Positions 7,731-16,600 of a stretch of DNA of 64,000 bases are shown here, piece by piece. This DNA is from Mycobacterium sp. BK086. Lineage in GTDB: Bacteria; Actinomycetota; Actinomycetes; Mycobacteriales; Mycobacteriaceae. Position numbers and translations under genes: made by a program. Under the pieces are notes generated by a model. The model saw only the letters and a program-made list of their open reading frames with translations. It was not told where the DNA came from and ran no database searches. Numbering within the stretch: the stretch's first letter is position 1; the number at the start of each line of letters is the position of its first letter. The stretch covers positions 806,001-870,000 of the forward strand of contig SNWL01000004.1 in the NCBI GenBank assembly GCA_004362315.1, written 5' to 3'.

Positions 7731-8879
7731 TCAGGGGAGGTTACGGTCGGCGAAGTGCGCGTGGCGTCTGGCCAGGGCCGCGGCGCGTTCGGCCGGTGTG
7801 AGGCGCTGGGCAGCATCGAAGTACCGATCGATCTCATCGGTGCCGATGACGGTGACGACCGGCGGGCTCGGCTGTGTCGGAGTGGTGGCCCGCCACGTGA
7901 CGACCCCGCCGCGATAGCCCCGGGCGTCCAGCCAGTTGGGCACTCCGAAGTCTCTAGTGGACAGGAGAATTCGTACGTGTCCATCGGCGATCTGGGACTG
8001 CCCGAGGTTCAGACTCGTCTGCCGGCTCTCGATGTCGATCATCGCACTCCACCGGTCGGTCAGGCAGATCCCGACATACGGGCTGCCGTCGGGAATCTGG
8101 TAGTCGATCACCAGCGCCTGGTCCTCGCCCAGCTCCCAGGCTATCGGCACGAACCACGCGCCCGCCATCGCCGTCGGCGGTTGCATCGGCGGGATCGCGA
8201 CGTTCTTCGGCAGCGCGCCGAACACCCGTGCCGGAATGTCCTTGACCCACATCGTGAACAGCTCGCGCGACGCGGTCAGGTTCGCGCCGAACGCCTCGGT
8301 CGACGCGGCGAGCGACGGCGGATCCGCGCCTGCGGGTTCGCCTAGGCATTCGATGCGGATCGTGCCCTTGGCCTCCCGGTTCCAGTCCCCGTAGGTCTGG
8401 TAAGCACAGAACGAGTCTGCCCCCGGTGGCAATTCAAACCAATTGCTGCCCTGCCGTTCTCGGCCGAAGATGATCTCGAACGTCCCATCATCGGCGACAT
8501 CGAGATCATCGGCGAGCACTTTCACCGCGGTGCCCTGATCGCCCTTGCCGGTGTACACACCGAAGGTGGTCTGCGACACCGACCCCAGCGTGCCGAATAC
8601 CCGATAGTCGTGGGCGTCGTCGATGCGTGCCGACAGGTAGAGGGTGTCGGGATTTGAATGGCCCCAATTCCATGGCGAGTACTGAGCATTGATCAGCGTG
8701 GGTCGGGCCGGGTCGCTGCGCAGCAGCAACCCCATGTACTGGATGTGGCCGACAAGTCGGACCAGCAGCGTGGCAGCCGACCCCTCGTCGAGATCGCCGT
8801 CAGCCAGCGCGAGTTCGAGGAGCTCGGAGTTGAGGTCGTTGAATCCCCGCCATGCTGAGCGCAATTCGTCGGTGGTCAC
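7731..8879 (-). CDS. DUF1214-type protein
   Basis: This 382-residue protein has no signal peptide or membrane segment. The C-terminal half carries CLTDRWSAMIDIESRQTSLN followed by a DG turn and GVPNWLDARGY, the pattern of the DUF1214 domain. The reaction catalysed by this family is unknown. The start is a GTG at 8879 that overlaps the stop of the sulfotransferase gene by 4 bp (GTGA), so the two are translationally coupled. The sulfotransferase-DUF1214 pairing recurs in mycobacteria as far as I recall, which suggests a shared substrate, perhaps a sterol or lipid alcohol. That last point is inference. Confidence 0.6.
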   Translation of the reverse strand: MTTDELRSAWRGFNDLNSELLELALADGDLDEGSAATLLVRLVGHIQYMGLLLRSDPARPTLINAQYSPWNWGHSNPDTLYLSARIDDAHDYRVFGTLGSVSQTTFGVYTGKGDQGTAVKVLADDLDVADDGTFEIIFGRERQGSNWFELPPGADSFCAYQTYGDWNREAKGTIRIECLGEPAGADPPSLAASTEAFGANLTASRELFTMWVKDIPARVFGALPKNVAIPPMQPPTAMAGAWFVPIAWELGEDQALVIDYQIPDGSPYVGICLTDRWSAMIDIESRQTSLNLGQSQIADGHVRILLSTRDFGVPNWLDARGYRGGVVTWRATTPTQPSPPVVTVIGTDEIDRYFDAAQRLTPAERAAALARRHAHFADRNLP

Positions 8880-10141
8880 GATCGGGCGTCCTCGATTCCG
8901 TAGAAGTCGCGGTAGAACTGCAATTGCGGCCAGAGCTCGTCGATGTCCAGTCCGTAGTCCTCGGCGCGATATACGTGCGGCTTGCGCCTGGCCAGCCCGC
9001 GTTCGTCGACGAAGCGCCGCATCGTGGCGCGGTTGTGGTCGTCCAGATCGATCCCGAATCGGTCGTAGATCTCCTCCACGCAGGCCAATGGATCGCTCAC
9101 CATGCGCCGCATCGGGAAGTCGACGAAGCGGTCGGCGAGATCGACGTATTGCCTACGTAATTCGACATTGCGTTCGAGCATCCTGGTGGTGCGCCAGCGC
9201 ATGAAGCGGCCATGCTCGTGCCAGTCAGGATCATCGACGGCCATGTGAAACACGGTGCCGGCCAGGCTGCAACCAGAGGCGACGATCTCGGTGGGCTCAC
9301 GATAGGTGGTGACGAACCGGGCGTCGGGAAACACCGCAAGGATGTTGTGGATGTTCTCCATGTGCGGAGGCGTCTTGAGCAGCCAGCTGGTCGCCGGACG
9401 CAGGCCGCCGCTCTGCATGTACTGCAGCAGCAGCTTCTGCTCCTCATACACCCAACGCAGATCCTGCTCGGTCAGCCAGCGCGCATAGTCCTGGCAGTTG
9501 AACATCACGTGGAAGGTGTCGCTGTGGAAGGCGTAGGCGTGTAGCAGCGCACACTCCTGGGCCTCCCACGCACCGACCGGGTGGGCGGCGTCGAGGTTGG
9601 GCGCCATCTTCATGCCACGACGAATCTGCTTCTCGCTGCGCTTGATTCGCGGGTCATGGTCCATGGTCGCCGGATCGAGCGGTGGGTGCAGTTCGTCGCA
9701 TTCCCAGGTGAGCGGGTAGCGGAAGCCGCCGTCCTGGCTGAGTAGATGATGGGTGACCGTGGTGCCGGTGCGAGGTGCGCCGATGATGAAGATCGGGCGT
9801 TCGATCTTCTCCTCACGAATCTCGGGATTCCGGCGGATGTGTTCGGTCAACAACAGCCGCTGCCGCAGCAGGTTCGACAGATGGGCGCCGGCCAGCACCC
9901 GGCCGAATCCGCTGAGTCGATCCTCGTCTTCCAGCGAGGCGATCAGCCGATCGAGGCCGGCCTCGAAACGCGGGTCGCCGAAATCGGTCAGGCCTCCTGC
10001 ACGACGTATCGCACGGTCCACGAGTACGGATTTGCGCAAGATCAACGGGTGCCGCCCGATCCCGCGTGCACCGCGATAGGCCACGTTCATGACCCGAATC
10101 GGCAGTGGCCTCGGCGGTGTCTCGATGGCGATGGCAGCCAC
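8876..10141 (-). CDS. Sulfotransferase family protein (PAPS-dependent type)
   Basis: This 421-residue protein has the 5'-phosphosulfate loop PIFIIGAPRTGTTVTHHLL near residue 140 and the downstream nucleotide-binding region with RFVTTYREPTEIVASGC near 290, as in the mycobacterial stf-like family. It is predicted to move sulfate from PAPS to an alcohol. Glycolipids and sterols are known targets of relatives, but the substrate here is unknown. It is the first gene of a two-gene operon with the DUF1214 protein. A TetR-type palindrome lies 38 bp upstream, shared with the divergent TetR gene, so regulation by that repressor is likely. Confidence 0.8.
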   Translation of the reverse strand: MAAIAIETPPRPLPIRVMNVAYRGARGIGRHPLILRKSVLVDRAIRRAGGLTDFGDPRFEAGLDRLIASLEDEDRLSGFGRVLAGAHLSNLLRQRLLLTEHIRRNPEIREEKIERPIFIIGAPRTGTTVTHHLLSQDGGFRYPLTWECDELHPPLDPATMDHDPRIKRSEKQIRRGMKMAPNLDAAHPVGAWEAQECALLHAYAFHSDTFHVMFNCQDYARWLTEQDLRWVYEEQKLLLQYMQSGGLRPATSWLLKTPPHMENIHNILAVFPDARFVTTYREPTEIVASGCSLAGTVFHMAVDDPDWHEHGRFMRWRTTRMLERNVELRRQYVDLADRFVDFPMRRMVSDPLACVEEIYDRFGIDLDDHNRATMRRFVDERGLARRKPHVYRAEDYGLDIDELWPQLQFYRDFYGIEDARS

Positions 10142-10178
10142 CTCCCGGCGCGGTGGGGCAGGTAGCCCCGGACGTCGG

Positions 10179-10202
10179 ATTACGTTACGGTCTTAACGTA
10201 AT
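10179..10202. promoter_or_regulatory. TetR-type operator overlapping the regulator's start codon
   Basis: Perfect 9-bp arms ATTACGTTA and TAACGTAAT surround a 6-bp spacer. The right arm covers the AT of the ATG at 10201. The site lies between the divergent sulfotransferase and TetR genes and is the obvious target for autorepression. Confidence 0.7.
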
Positions 10203-10800
10203 GGAGTCAACGAAGAAGCAGCGCGCTCCCCGGCGGCCGCAGGGACGACCCCGGGACAGCCGTATCGACGACGCGGTTCTGCGCGCCACCGTCGAGTTGC
10301 TCGGCGAAGTCGGCTATGCGCGCCTGACCATTCCGCTGGTCGCAGCCCGAGCCGGTGCCACCCCGCCTGCGGTGTACCGGCGCTTCCCCACCAAACTCGA
10401 ACTCGTCTACGAGGCGGTCTTCCCGACCCCGCCCGGCGCCGAACTGCCATTGACCGGAGACGTCGAGTCGGCGATCCGCGGGCTCCTGCAGGCCAGCATC
10501 GAACTGTTCAGCAGCCCGGCCGTCCACACGGCGATGTCAGGCCTGATGGCCGAGCTACCCGCCGAGCCAGGCCTGTCGGCGCGCCTGCTCGGCCGCTTGC
10601 AGGGCAGTACTTACGTTCGGCTGCAACAGTTTCTCGACGAAGCCGCCGCCGCGGACCGCGCCGCCAAGGATGTCGACGCCCGCATCCTGCTGGACACGAT
10701 CGGCGGCACGGTCATGATGGCCTTGGCCAACGAGCGCGCGCTCGACGAGCACTGGGTCGAGCAGACGACCTCACTGATCGTCGACGGGCTGGCGCGATGA
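10201..10800 (+). CDS. TetR/AcrR family transcriptional regulator
   Basis: This 199-residue repressor has a basic N-terminus (KKQRAPRRPQGRPR) and a helix-turn-helix around residues 30-65 (LLGEVGYARLTIPLVAARAG, then PAVYRRFPTKLELV). The ligand-binding C-terminal part is helical and not assignable to a ligand. The ATG at 10201 was preferred over longer readings because the basic arm and HTH spacing then match the family, and the operator abuts it. The next gene starts inside its stop codon (ATGA), so the regulator and the LLM oxidoreductase are one unit. Autoregulation through the palindrome at 10179-10202 is inferred. Confidence 0.85.
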   Translation: MESTKKQRAPRRPQGRPRDSRIDDAVLRATVELLGEVGYARLTIPLVAARAGATPPAVYRRFPTKLELVYEAVFPTPPGAELPLTGDVESAIRGLLQASIELFSSPAVHTAMSGLMAELPAEPGLSARLLGRLQGSTYVRLQQFLDEAAAADRAAKDVDARILLDTIGGTVMMALANERALDEHWVEQTTSLIVDGLAR

Positions 10801-11840
10801 GCACCATGGAACTGGTCACCTCGGCCCCGGCGAAGATGGGCCCCGGCGAAATCGGTTCGTGGGCAACGCGAGCCGAGCGTCTGGGGTTCGACGTCATCCA
10901 CATCTCTGAAACCGTCCACGATCCCTTCACGGTCGCCGCGCTGGCGCTGCAGCACACCGAGCGGGTGACCGTGCGCACCAGCATGGTGCTGGCCTTTCCG
11001 CGCAGCCCGATGATCACCGCCTACGCGGCGTGGGATCTGGCGAGCTACTCCGGCGGCCGGTTTCAGCTCGGCATCGCCTCCCAAGTGCGCGGCAACATCG
11101 TCGGCCGGTTCTCGGCGCAGTGGTCCGAGCCGGTGGCCCGCCTGGCCGATTACATCAGGGCGCTGCGCGCGATCTTCGCGTCCTTCCAGACCGGTGCGAA
11201 GCTGGATTATGTTGGGCCGCACTACCGTTTCGAGCGACTCCAGCCCTATTTCAACCCCGGCCCGCTCGAGCATCCTGCCCCGCAGATCTGGACGGGTGCG
11301 GTGAATGCGCGGATGTGCGCGATGGCCGGCGAGCTGGCCGACGGCTTCGTCTGCCACCCGACCAACTCGCACCCGGTGGTCCTGAAATCCCGCACTCTGC
11401 CCGCCCTCGCCGAGGGCGCAGCGCGCGCCGGGCGCGGACCACTGGCCGTCGTCGCCAACCCGAATGTCATGACGGCAGCCACCGACGACGCCGTCGCCGC
11501 ACTGCGCGAGCAGCGCCGCTCCGAGCTGGCGTTCCTGTACAGCACACCGGCCTACCGCCGGCAGCTGGAGGACTTCGGCCTTGCCGAGGCCGGGGCGGCG
11601 CTCAGTGCGATGGCCCAGCGCTCCGAATGGGACGATCTACCAACCATTCTCACCGACGATGTAATGAATCAGCTTGTCCCACAGGGCACGTATCAGGAGA
11701 TTCCCGTCATCTTGTCCCGGTGGTATTCGGGGCTGTGCACCGGAATCAACCTACCGGTGCCTGCCGATACCACGGACGACGACGCCTTCGGCGCACTGCT
11801 CGACGCCTGCCGCCGGATTCCTGCCGCCGAGCGCGCCTAG
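10797..11840 (+). CDS. LLM-class (probably F420-dependent) oxidoreductase
   Basis: This 347-residue luciferase-like (beta/alpha)8-barrel protein contains VIHISETVHDPFT near the N-terminus, RVTVRTSMVLAFPRSPMITAYA across the central barrel, and GRFQLGIASQVRGN. This is the general layout of mycobacterial F420-dependent LLM oxidoreductases. The substrate is unknown. It is translationally coupled (4-bp overlap) to the TetR gene, so that repressor probably controls it as well as the divergent sulfotransferase operon. Its stop overlaps the stop of the convergent patatin gene by 4 bp. An FMN-dependent reaction cannot be excluded from sequence alone. Confidence 0.8.
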   Translation: MSTMELVTSAPAKMGPGEIGSWATRAERLGFDVIHISETVHDPFTVAALALQHTERVTVRTSMVLAFPRSPMITAYAAWDLASYSGGRFQLGIASQVRGNIVGRFSAQWSEPVARLADYIRALRAIFASFQTGAKLDYVGPHYRFERLQPYFNPGPLEHPAPQIWTGAVNARMCAMAGELADGFVCHPTNSHPVVLKSRTLPALAEGAARAGRGPLAVVANPNVMTAATDDAVAALREQRRSELAFLYSTPAYRRQLEDFGLAEAGAALSAMAQRSEWDDLPTILTDDVMNQLVPQGTYQEIPVILSRWYSGLCTGINLPVPADTTDDDAFGALLDACRRIPAAERA

Positions 11841-12844
11841 CGGAATCGGTCGAGGCACTCCCGCTCGTCGAAAGTCGACAGGAACCTGGTGGCGGCGTCG
11901 TACCCCCGCGCGTAGAGCGCGTCGATCTCACGCTGCTTGATGTGGAAATCCAGCACCCCGACATTCGTCGAGTCCACCCTGATGGTGCGGCAGTTCACCC
12001 ACGGCAGGTTCAGGTAAGCCTGATCACGGCCGACCAGGATCGTGGTGATGACGTCCTCCAACAGGCTCGGTCCGCCGAAGTGCCGCAACGGTGCAAGCGC
12101 GGGGATCACCTTGTCGTTGTGCTCGGGCAGGTCGGGCAGCAGCGTCACACCGAAGGTCGGCCAGCGCGGCTTCTTGCCGTCGGGGCGGTCCAGTGAGTCG
12201 ATCGGATAGTTCGACAGCAGGCCCCCGTCGACGAGCGTCGACTCCCGACCCGCTGCGCTGGTGAGTGTGACGGGCTTGAAGAAGAACGGGATCGACATCG
12301 AGGCGCGCACCGCGTCGGCGACCGGCTGCTCGTCGGGATCCAGCCCGTAGACCCGGCGGTAGTCCCACGGCAGCCGGACCAGCTGCCCTGTCGTCACATC
12401 GGCGGCGGTCACGACGAGGCGGTAACGCTGCTCCGGCGGCAACTCGTCGTCATCGATCCGGAGATCGCCGAACGTGCTGACGCCGAGATCGCGCAGCTGA
12501 TCGGCGATGAAATCGTGTGCGTAATCACCCTGGTAGATGCCCGTCCCCTGCAGGATCGCCCACGACGGCCCGAGCAACGGCAGGCGTTCGACGGGGCCGG
12601 GATCCAAGAACTTGCGGTAGTCGATGCTCAGGGCGAGGTCGCGAACCTCGTGCGGGGTCAGCTGGTCGTTCTTGGCGGCCGCGGCCACGATCGACCCGAC
12701 GATCGAGCCGGCCGAGGAGCCGGCCACCCGGTAGGCCCGGTATCCCGCTTCCATCAACCTGACCACGGCACCGGCCAGCCCGATGCCTTTCACGCCGCCA
12801 CCAGCAAGGACCAGGTCGAGCGGTTTCGTCGCAGGCGTGGGCAT
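11837..12844 (-). CDS. Patatin-like phospholipase
   Basis: This 335-residue protein has all parts of the patatin Ser-Asp dyad. The oxyanion loop GGGVKGIGLAGA is near residue 15, the nucleophile elbow GSSAG near 43, and the catalytic Asp in VDGGLLSNYP near 210. Such enzymes hydrolyse acyl ester bonds of phospholipids or neutral lipids. There is no signal peptide, so a cytoplasmic or membrane-associated location is likely. The gene is monocistronic and convergent with the LLM oxidoreductase. A hairpin in front of it separates it from the next minus-strand gene. Confidence 0.88.
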   Translation of the reverse strand: MPTPATKPLDLVLAGGGVKGIGLAGAVVRLMEAGYRAYRVAGSSAGSIVGSIVAAAAKNDQLTPHEVRDLALSIDYRKFLDPGPVERLPLLGPSWAILQGTGIYQGDYAHDFIADQLRDLGVSTFGDLRIDDDELPPEQRYRLVVTAADVTTGQLVRLPWDYRRVYGLDPDEQPVADAVRASMSIPFFFKPVTLTSAAGRESTLVDGGLLSNYPIDSLDRPDGKKPRWPTFGVTLLPDLPEHNDKVIPALAPLRHFGGPSLLEDVITTILVGRDQAYLNLPWVNCRTIRVDSTNVGVLDFHIKQREIDALYARGYDAATRFLSTFDERECLDRFR

Positions 12845-12875
12845 CGCCCCATGCTAGGAGCCTTGCCTGACAAAG

Positions 12876-12913
12876 CCGTCGGGCGGGGAAGCGAGAGCTT
12901 CTCCGCCCGACGG
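12876..12913. terminator. Hairpin terminator behind histidine-rich gene copy 2
   Basis: 17-bp arms (CCGTCGGGCGGGGAAGC and its near-complement at 12897-12913, one mismatch) surround a 4-nt loop, with a T-rich run on the plus side. It sits 25 bp beyond the stop of the minus-strand histidine-rich gene. Confidence 0.7.
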
Positions 12914-12938
12914 GTTTTCTTTGGGGGGTCTGGGGCGC

Positions 12939-13169
12939 CTAGCCCGCCCGGTGCCACTGGTGATGGTGGTGGGCGATCGAGCCGGGCACCGGGAAGTTGT
13001 GCTGGCCGGGGAAGGTCTGATGGTGGCCGGGCTGATTCAGGTTGGGGCCGCCGCTGAAGGGGCTGGTTTCAGCCATGGCGTCGGTGGCGGAACCGAAGGC
13101 GAACAGTGCGGAGCCCGCGGCCAGGGCGCTACCGGCGGCGAATCGCTTCATCCAGGTCATGGTGGTCAT
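12939..13169 (-). CDS. Small secreted histidine-rich protein (copy 2)
   Basis: A 76-residue precursor with a signal peptide (WMKRFAAGSALAAGSALFAF, cleavage after AMA near residue 33). The mature peptide of about 43 residues has 8 His, no Cys, and ends PGSIAHHHHQWHRAG. It is paralogous to the product at 7344-7589, with the same length, layout and tail. The ATG at 13169 was chosen because AGAGGA lies 9 nt upstream; the ATG at 13178 is too close to that Shine-Dalgarno. Upstream DNA is alignable without gaps to that of copy 1 for about 105 bp. Function is unknown; extracellular metal binding is a composition-based guess. Confidence 0.72.
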   Translation of the reverse strand: MTTMTWMKRFAAGSALAAGSALFAFGSATDAMAETSPFSGGPNLNQPGHHQTFPGQHNFPVPGSIAHHHHQWHRAG

Positions 13170-13298
13170 GTCGGTCATTCCTCTTTGTCGTCTGTGACTT
13201 GTCTGTGTGGGCCTTGGTTCTTCGCCAGTGGTGAAACGATCTCGCATCCAGGCCTCGATGTATGTCCGGCAGCCGGTGGATGACCAGGTGGAATTCGG

Positions 13299-13318
13299 TG
13301 TCCCCCGATCGGTGGACA
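13299..13318. promoter_or_regulatory. Palindrome upstream of histidine-rich gene, copy 2
   Basis: TGTCC, C, CCGATCGG, T, GGACA is a perfect 20-bp palindrome apart from the C/T pair. It matches the core of the palindrome at 7697-7728. Here it lies in a 273-bp divergent region (13170-13442), so it could also govern the small secreted-protein gene at 13443. Nothing else is recognisable in that region. Confidence 0.65.
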
Positions 13319-13442
13319 AGGCTCAATTCCTGCCAACCGGCGATCATCTGCTGCCAGCGGAATTACTGCGCCCCCCGGTGGCGTTGGGACATGTCAGCGG
13401 CACGGAAATCCACTCCGGCCGTTGAGGAAGAGGGAAACAGAC

Positions 13443-13610
13443 ATGAAGAAGTACGCACTCACCACTGCGATCGCCGGCGCCATGACCGCCGCGGTTCTCG
13501 GACTTGCCGCGCCCGCGCAGGCCGACCTCGGTCACAACGACTGGGTCAACAACATCGGCCCGTCGGCGACCGCGCCGCACGTAGACACCACAGTGCATGG
13601 AAGCCGCTAA
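13443..13610 (+). CDS. Small secreted protein, 55 aa
   Basis: A 55-residue precursor: MKK, a hydrophobic stretch, and a signal-peptidase I site at AQA-D near residue 30. That leaves a mature peptide of about 25 residues (starting DLGHNDWVNN) with three His and no Cys. AGAGGGA about 8 nt upstream supports the ATG at 13443 over an earlier one. It is divergent from histidine-rich copy 2 and shares its palindrome-containing upstream region. It is followed 21 bp later by a hairpin. I do not recognise the family. Confidence 0.65.
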   Translation: MKKYALTTAIAGAMTAAVLGLAAPAQADLGHNDWVNNIGPSATAPHVDTTVHGSR

Positions 13611-13631
13611 TCCCCCAGCGGATTCCATCGG

Positions 13632-13656
13632 AGGGGCACCCGATTCGGGTGCCCCT
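13632..13656. terminator. Hairpin terminator between convergent genes
   Basis: 11-bp arms AGGGGCACCCG / CGGGTGCCCCT surround a 3-nt loop, followed by CTTGCTTTT on the plus strand. It closes the 55-aa gene and lies 14 bp from the hrpA stop. Confidence 0.75.
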
Positions 13657-13670
13657 CTTGCTTTTCCGGC

Positions 13671-16600
13671 TCAAGCCAGAACAGAGTCGATCGCGCGGTA
13701 GATGCGCTGCTCACTGACCGGTCTGGGGGTGCCCAATTGCTGAGCCCACAAGCTGACCCGGAATTCTTCGATCTGCCATGCGATATCGCGCACATCGGCT
13801 GCCGCAGCGCGGCTGGGCGACAGGGCATTGAGCAATTCGGTGTAGGCATCCTCGACGGCGTGTACACGCTGCATCCGCTCGCGGTCGGCCTGCGGGGCCT
13901 GGGCCAGCCGGTCGAGGCGGCGTGAAATCGCGGTGAGATAGCGGGTCAGGTCGGCCAGCCGTGTGGCGCCGGTCACGGTGACGAAGTGTCCGGCGACCAA
14001 TCCGCCCAACTGATCCCGGATATCGGCGACCGCGTCGGCCAGTGCCGCCGATGGCTTGTCCGGCAGCGCGAGCTCCACTTCCTGCAGGGCGGCCAGCACC
14101 TTCTGCACCCGGGCCACGATGTCCCGTGTGGTCGACGGCAGCGCCGCGGCCACCCGGTCCCGCAGCGCGGCGAACTCGGTCTTGGTCCAGACCGGCTGGG
14201 CCGCAAGGACGTCGATGGCGGCGTCGGCACAGTCGTCCAATAGGGCGGCCAGCGAGCCGTCCGGGTTGGCTCCCAACACCAGTCGCGTGCGCGGATCCAA
14301 GCCCTTCTCCAGCGATCTCACCGGGGATGGCACCGTCAAGCGCAGCAGTCGCCGGATGCCCGCTCTCATCGCGGCGTCGCGTTCGGCCGCGGTGGCGAAC
14401 ACCCGCACGTCCACCCCCGCACCGGCGTCCACCAGAGCCGGGTAGCCGCGCACGAGATGGCCGCCGACGGTACGTTCGACGCTGTCCGGCAGGCGATCCA
14501 GATCGTCGGGCCACGCGCGCAGACCACTGCGTTCCAGGTCGCTGGCGACGGCATCGGCCACCGCTTGACGGGCCGATCCGGCCAGCTGACGCTGCAGTAC
14601 GTCGAGGTCCTTGCCGCGAGCCACCTCGGTACCGTCGGCCGCCTCGACAGCGAAGGTCACCCGTAGATGAGGTGGGAGTTTCGCCAGGTCGAAAGCGCTG
14701 ATCGGCACCAGAATGCCGGTGCGCCGGTGTAATTCGCGCTGTAGGGCCTCCAGCAGCGGCTCCTGACCCGCGTTGATGTCGGACAGCACCGCCCGCGCGG
14801 TGTCGGGGGCCGGAACGAAGTTGCGCCGCAGGTCTTTCGGCAGCGACCGGATCAGCGCGGTCACCAACTCCTCGCGTAGCGCCGGTACCTGCCAACCGAA
14901 CTGGTCGCCGCCCAGCCGGGCCAGCACTTCGACCGGAATGTGCACGGTCACACCGTCATCGGACGCGCCCGGCTCGAACCGGTAGGTCAGCGGTAGCGAC
15001 AGGTCCCCGGCTTGCCAGTTGTCCGGACGCTCGGCGTTCTCGTCGTCGACGCGCAGCAGATCCTCGCGGGTGAAGGTCAGCAACTCCGGTGTGCGGTGCC
15101 GCTGCTTCTTCCACCAGCCGTCGAAGTGCCGCGCGGAGACCACCTGCGGCGGAATCCTGTTGTCGTAGAGCGCATAGACCTCGTCGTCGCCGACCAGTAG
15201 GTCACGGCGCCGTGCCCGCTCCTCCAGTTCGGTCAGCTCCTCGCGCAGCCGTGCGTTGTCGGCGAAGAAGTGGTGGCGAGTCTGCCACTCACCCTGTACC
15301 AGGGCGTGCCGGATGAACAGTTCGCGAGACACCACCGGGTCGACGCTGGCGTAGCCGACCCGCCGGCGCGGCACCAGCGCAAGCCCGTAGAGCGTCACTC
15401 GTTCGAAGGCCATCACCGCGCCGCGCTTGGCGTCCCAGTGCGGCTCGCTGTAGGTGCGCTGCACCAGATGACCGGCGACCCGCTCGACCATCTCGGGGTC
15501 GACGCGCGCGGCGATGCGTCCGTACAGCCGACTGGTTTCCACCAGGTCGGCCACCACGATCCAGCGCGGTGGCCGCTTGGTCAGCACTGATCCCGGCGCG
15601 AGCACGAACTTCGGGTTGCGGGCGCCGGTGTAGTCCCGCGAATCCCCTTCCCGCAGACCGATATGCGACAACAGGCCCGCGACCAGGGCGGCGTGCACCC
15701 GGGCCGGATCGACCGGCTCCGGGTCGTCGGACTCCCGTATCCCGATATCGCGGGCGATGCTGCGCAGTTGACCCGTCAGATCCTGCCACTCCCGGATTCG
15801 CAGGTAGTGCAGGAACTCCTCGCGGCACATGCGCCGGAAAGCACTACCGGATCGGGCTTTTCGTTCCTCACGCAGGTACTGCCACAAGTTGAGGAAGGAG
15901 ACGAAGTCCGAATGCTCGTCGGCGAACCGGGCATGCTTCTGCCGTGCCGCCTCCTCCCGGTCGGCGGGTCGCTCGCGGGGATCGGGAATCGACAGGGCCG
16001 CGGCGAGGACCAGCACCTCGCGTACGCAACCCTCTGCGTCGGCCTGCACGATCATCCGCGCCAGCCGCGGATCGACGGGCAATTGCGCCAACCGGCGGCC
16101 GATGTCGGTGATCGCGCCCGCGGAATCGAAGGCGCCCAATTCCTGCAGCAGCTGAACACCGTCGCGGATGCTGCGCTGCTCGGGTGGATCCAGGAACGGG
16201 AAGCTCTCGATGTCGCCGAGTTGCAGCGCCGCCATCTGCAGGATCACGGCGGCCAGGTTGGTGCGCAGGATCTCCGGATCGGTGTAGCGCGGCCGCGCCG
16301 CGAAGTCCTCCTCGGAGTACAGCCGGATGCACACGCCGGGTGCGGTGCGACCGGACCGCCCGGCCCGCTGGGCCGCCGAGGCTTGCGAGATCGGTTCGAT
16401 CGGCAGGCGCTGCACCTTGGTCCGCCGGCTGTACCGCGAGATCCTGGCGGTGCCGGGATCGACGACATACCGGATACCGGGCACCGTCAGCGACGTCTCG
16501 GCCACGTTGGTGGCCAACACGATTCGTCTCGCGGTCCGCGACTGCTGAAACACCCGCTGCTGCTCGGCCGTCGGAAGTCGCGCGTACAGGGGCAGGATTT

